Assembly (NCBI GenBank): GCA_040377825.1
Contig: JBEINZ010000041.1
Location: forward strand, 1-15,767
Origin: JBEINZ01 sp040377825
GTDB taxonomy: Bacteria > Pseudomonadota > Alphaproteobacteria > Rhizobiales > Ancalomicrobiaceae
Direction of reading: 5' to 3'
Length of the DNA stretch: 15,767 bases
The notes under the pieces were generated by a model. That model did not search any database. It had not been told where the DNA came from and saw nothing but the letters and a program-made list of their open reading frames with translations. Each line of letters begins with the position of its first letter. The stretch's first letter is position 1. This document shows, in pieces, positions 11,981 through 15,767 of the stretch. Made by a program: the position numbers and the translations under genes.

Positions 11981-13564
11981 ATGACCACGACGTCGACCGC
12001 CAAGGACAAGGTATTCATTTTCGACACGACGCTGCGCGACGGCGAGCAATCGCCGGGCGCGTCGATGACCTATGACGAAAAGCTGCAAGTCGCCGAACTG
12101 CTCGACGCGATGGGCGTCGACATCATCGAGGCGGGGTTCCCGATCGCCTCCAATGGCGATTTCGAGGCTGTCGCGGCCATCGCCAAGATCATCGAAAACG
12201 CCGCCGTCTGCGGTTTGGCCCGCGCGAACCCGAAGGACATCGATCGCGCCGGCGAGGCTTTGAAGCATGCGCGCCGGCCGCGCATTCATACCTTCATCGG
12301 GACGTCGCCGCTCCATCGCGACTATCAGCTGCAGCTCTCCAAGGACGCGGTCTATGACCGCGTGGTTTCCTCCGTGACGCGGGCCCGCAATCTGACCGAC
12401 GATGTCGAATGGTCGGCGATGGACGCCACCCGCACCGAGCACGACTATCTCTGCCGGGTGGTGGAAGCCGCGATCAAGGCCGGCGCGACCACGATCAATA
12501 TTCCCGACACGGTCGGCTACGCCACGCCGGAGGAGTATTTCGATCTGATCCGCATGCTGATCGAGCGCGTGCCGGGGATGGACAAGGTGATCGTCTCGAC
12601 CCATTGCCACGACGATCTCGGCCTCGCCACGGCGAATTCGCTGGCAGGCCTGCGCGCCGGCGCGCGTCAAATCGAATGCACGATCAACGGCCTTGGCGAA
12701 CGCGCGGGCAATGCGGCGCTGGAAGAAGTTGTCATGGCGATCCGCACGCGCGGCGACATCATGCCGTTTTATACGGACGTAAAGTCGCAGATGATGGTGC
12801 AGGCGTCCAAGCTCGTCTCCACGGTTTCCGGCTTTCCGGTGCAGTACAACAAGGCCATCGTCGGCAAGAATGCCTTCGCGCATGAAAGCGGCATTCATCA
12901 GGATGGCATGCTGAAGAACGCGCAGACCTTCGAGATCATGACGCCGGAGAGCGTCGGCGTGAAGGAAACCAGCCTCGTCATGGGCAAGCATTCCGGCCGC
13001 CACGCCTTCCGCGAGAAGCTGCGCGAACTCGGCTACGAACTCGGCGAAAATGCCCTGGAGGACGCCTTCAAGCGCTTCAAGGATCTCGCCGACCGCAAGA
13101 AGAACGTTTACGATGAGGATATCGAGGCCCTCGTCGAGGATGAGATGGCGACCGCCGCCGAAGGCGTGAAGGTCGTCGCGCTGACGGTTATCGCCGGTAC
13201 GGGCGGGCCGCAGAAGGCCATCATCACGATGGATGTCAACGGCACGCATGTGACCAAGGAGTCGAACGGCACCGGGCCGGTCGACGCGACGTTCAACGCG
13301 ATCAAGGCGATCTGGCCGCACGAGGCGCGCCTGTCACTCTACCAGGTCCACGCGGTGACCGAGGGCACGGACGCCCAGGCCGAGGTTTCCGTGCGGCTGG
13401 AAGATGGCGGCCGCATCGCGACCGGGCGCGGCGCGGATGTCGATACGCTCGTGTCGTCGGCCAAGGCCTATATCTCGGCTCTCAACAAGCTCTCGGTCAA
13501 GCGCCAGAAAACGGCGCCCGACGTTGTCGGCGCGGAGCCGGTGCGGGTCGGCGAGCGGGTTTGA
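11981..13564 (+). CDS. leuA: 2-isopropylmalate synthase
   Basis: A 527-residue enzyme that condenses acetyl-CoA with 2-ketoisovalerate to 2-isopropylmalate, the first committed step of leucine synthesis. The TIM-barrel catalytic domain opens with FDTTLRDGEQSPGASM from residue 14. The metal-binding STHCHDDLGLATANS has His208 and His210, and CTINGLGERAGNAALEEVVM follows. The flexible subdomains come next (NAFAHESGIHQDGMLKN and MGKHSGRHAF). The C-terminal LeuA dimer/regulatory domain, from about residue 390, ends with RGADVDTLVSSAKAYISALN and gives leucine feedback inhibition. The full length indicates an intact regulatory domain. The frame is open 20 codons upstream, but ATG 11981 has GAGGA 8 nt before it and matches the family N-terminus. 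It is the last gene of its direction, convergent with recQ 51 bp away. The leader upstream suggests leucine-dependent expression. Confidence 0.96.
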   Translation: MTTTSTAKDKVFIFDTTLRDGEQSPGASMTYDEKLQVAELLDAMGVDIIEAGFPIASNGDFEAVAAIAKIIENAAVCGLARANPKDIDRAGEALKHARRPRIHTFIGTSPLHRDYQLQLSKDAVYDRVVSSVTRARNLTDDVEWSAMDATRTEHDYLCRVVEAAIKAGATTINIPDTVGYATPEEYFDLIRMLIERVPGMDKVIVSTHCHDDLGLATANSLAGLRAGARQIECTINGLGERAGNAALEEVVMAIRTRGDIMPFYTDVKSQMMVQASKLVSTVSGFPVQYNKAIVGKNAFAHESGIHQDGMLKNAQTFEIMTPESVGVKETSLVMGKHSGRHAFREKLRELGYELGENALEDAFKRFKDLADRKKNVYDEDIEALVEDEMATAAEGVKVVALTVIAGTGGPQKAIITMDVNGTHVTKESNGTGPVDATFNAIKAIWPHEARLSLYQVHAVTEGTDAQAEVSVRLEDGGRIATGRGADVDTLVSSAKAYISALNKLSVKRQKTAPDVVGAEPVRVGERV

Positions 13565-13615
13565 GGCGGGGCTGCGCGCGGCGAGGTTAGCCGCCGTGGG
13601 GCCTTGTGTAGCCGG

Positions 13616-15421
<1,806 letters not shown>

Positions 15422-15561
15422 GCCTACTCCATGGTCGCGACGGGTTTTGCAGGGCGCGTGGGCCTGGGTCAAGGGCAGCGCGGCGTGGCAAGGAGAGGAG
15501 CGTCTGTTTTCAGCGTGAGGGTTGATGATTTTGGCGGCGGGCCACAACCTAAAGAGAATCG

Positions 15562-15614
15562 CCTCCATCCCCTTCTTCCCTTGAGGGAGAAGGTGCCCGG
15601 AGGGCGGATGAGGG
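15562..15614 (+). repeat. Dispersed intergenic repeat, copy 1
   Basis: This copy runs CCTCCATC, then CCTTCTTCCCTTGAGGGAGA and AGG, and ends GGCGGATGAGGG. It contains a hairpin, CCTTCT(T)CCCT against AGGGAGAAGG. The same unit occurs inverted at 15667-15718 with few differences, mainly at the single-base bulge and the bases after GAAGGTG. The GGAGAAGGTG and GGATGAGGG modules are typical of a widespread proteobacterial intergenic repeat class. Confidence 0.65.
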
Positions 15615-15666
15615 CCCTCTTGCCAAAAGCACAAGGCCTCAACCCCTTGAAATTGTTGAACCATAC

Positions 15667-15718
15667 CCCTCATCCGGCCTCCATCACCTTCTCCCTCAAA
15701 GGGAGAAGGTGATGGAGG
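15667..15718 (-). repeat. Dispersed intergenic repeat, copy 2 (inverted), with perfect 19-bp stem
   Basis: CCTCCATCACCTTCTCCCT at 15678-15696 is the exact reverse complement of 15700-15718, with only a CAA loop between. The element continues leftward to CCCTCATCCGG at 15667-15677, the counterpart of the GGCGGATGAGGG end of copy 1. The two copies face each other across a 52-bp spacer, so the pair could also fold as one large cruciform. Confidence 0.7.
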
Positions 15719-15767
15719 TAGTTGACTTTTGGTTGTGGCGACGATTGTTTTCTCGCGCCAACAGCGC

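Larger units (their letters stand above)
15422..15767. other. 346-bp region upstream of recQ containing a repeat pair, no gene seen
   Basis: The region holds the recQ promoter, which I cannot identify confidently, although TTGACC occurs on the minus strand around 15465-15470. Most of the rest is the inverted repeat pair at 15562-15718. The last ~45 bp, with TTGACT at 15722-15727, show no coding signal before the window ends. Confidence 0.4.

Noticed and set aside
11642..13321. 559-codon minus-strand ORF antisense to most of leuA
   Set aside because: Same shadow effect; rich in Arg, His and Asp, with no recognisable motif and fully covered by a clear LeuA.
15422..15673. N-terminal extension of RecQ by 84 residues to the ATG at 15673
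   Set aside because: The extension is translated repeat DNA and unlike RecQ; the GTG at 15421 has an ideally spaced GGAG and gives the usual length.
15562..15718. The repeat pair considered as the start of a CRISPR array
   Set aside because: Only two copies, in opposite orientation and with internal dyad symmetry, with no further repeats or cas genes; this is a dispersed intergenic repeat.

Overview
The window is a high-GC chromosomal stretch carrying housekeeping metabolism. Gene content and protein style point to an alphaproteobacterium, most likely order Hyphomicrobiales (Rhizobiales): a short class I ketol-acid reductoisomerase, divergent serB/miaA next to ilvB-ilvN-ilvC, and rhizobial-style intergenic palindromes. 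I cannot name a genus from sequence alone. Every protein-coding gene except the partial one at the left edge looks intact. I see no CRISPR array, tRNA, rRNA, transposase or prophage.

Layout, left to right. Positions 1-191 hold the 3' end of a propionyl/acetyl-CoA carboxylase carboxyltransferase beta subunit. Convergent to it is a two-gene minus-strand unit, serB and a RimJ/RimL-like GNAT acetyltransferase. Divergent from serB, 48 bp away, is miaA. Then comes the branched-chain amino acid block: an ilv leader (promoter-like hexamers, an 18-residue leader peptide with Val-Ile-Val-Leu, and an intrinsic terminator), ilvB and ilvN. A gene-poor 532-bp stretch follows with a hairpin and a palindromic element, then a GTG-started multi-pass membrane protein resembling GT-C enzymes, and then ilvC. 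A long hairpin separates ilvC from a convergent GT39/ArnT-like membrane glycosyltransferase. After an AT-richer gap come a possible 42-codon ORF, a PhzF-family protein and a second amino-acid leader: a 51-residue leader ORF ending in a leucine block (SLLLSSLLLLTGP) just ahead of leuA. recQ lies convergent to leuA. The right end carries two inverted copies of a ~53-bp repeat upstream of recQ.

How it works together. IlvBN makes acetolactate or acetohydroxybutyrate, IlvC converts these to the dihydroxy acids, and LeuA draws off 2-ketoisovalerate toward leucine. The two entry points, ilvB and leuA, each appear to have their own leader peptide reading different codons (Val/Ile/Leu at ilvB, almost only Leu at leuA). 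That suggests ribosome-mediated attenuation tuned to the end product of each branch. The ilv leader has a textbook U-tract terminator. The leu leader is followed by a strong GC-rich stem with no U-tract, so its mechanism may differ (Rho or translational).

The most interesting items are the two leaders, the inverted repeat pair beside recQ, the palindrome between ilvN and the membrane gene, and the two unrelated GT-C-like membrane proteins on either side of ilvC. I found no clearly new multi-gene system; this is mostly well-conserved core metabolism with interesting regulation.
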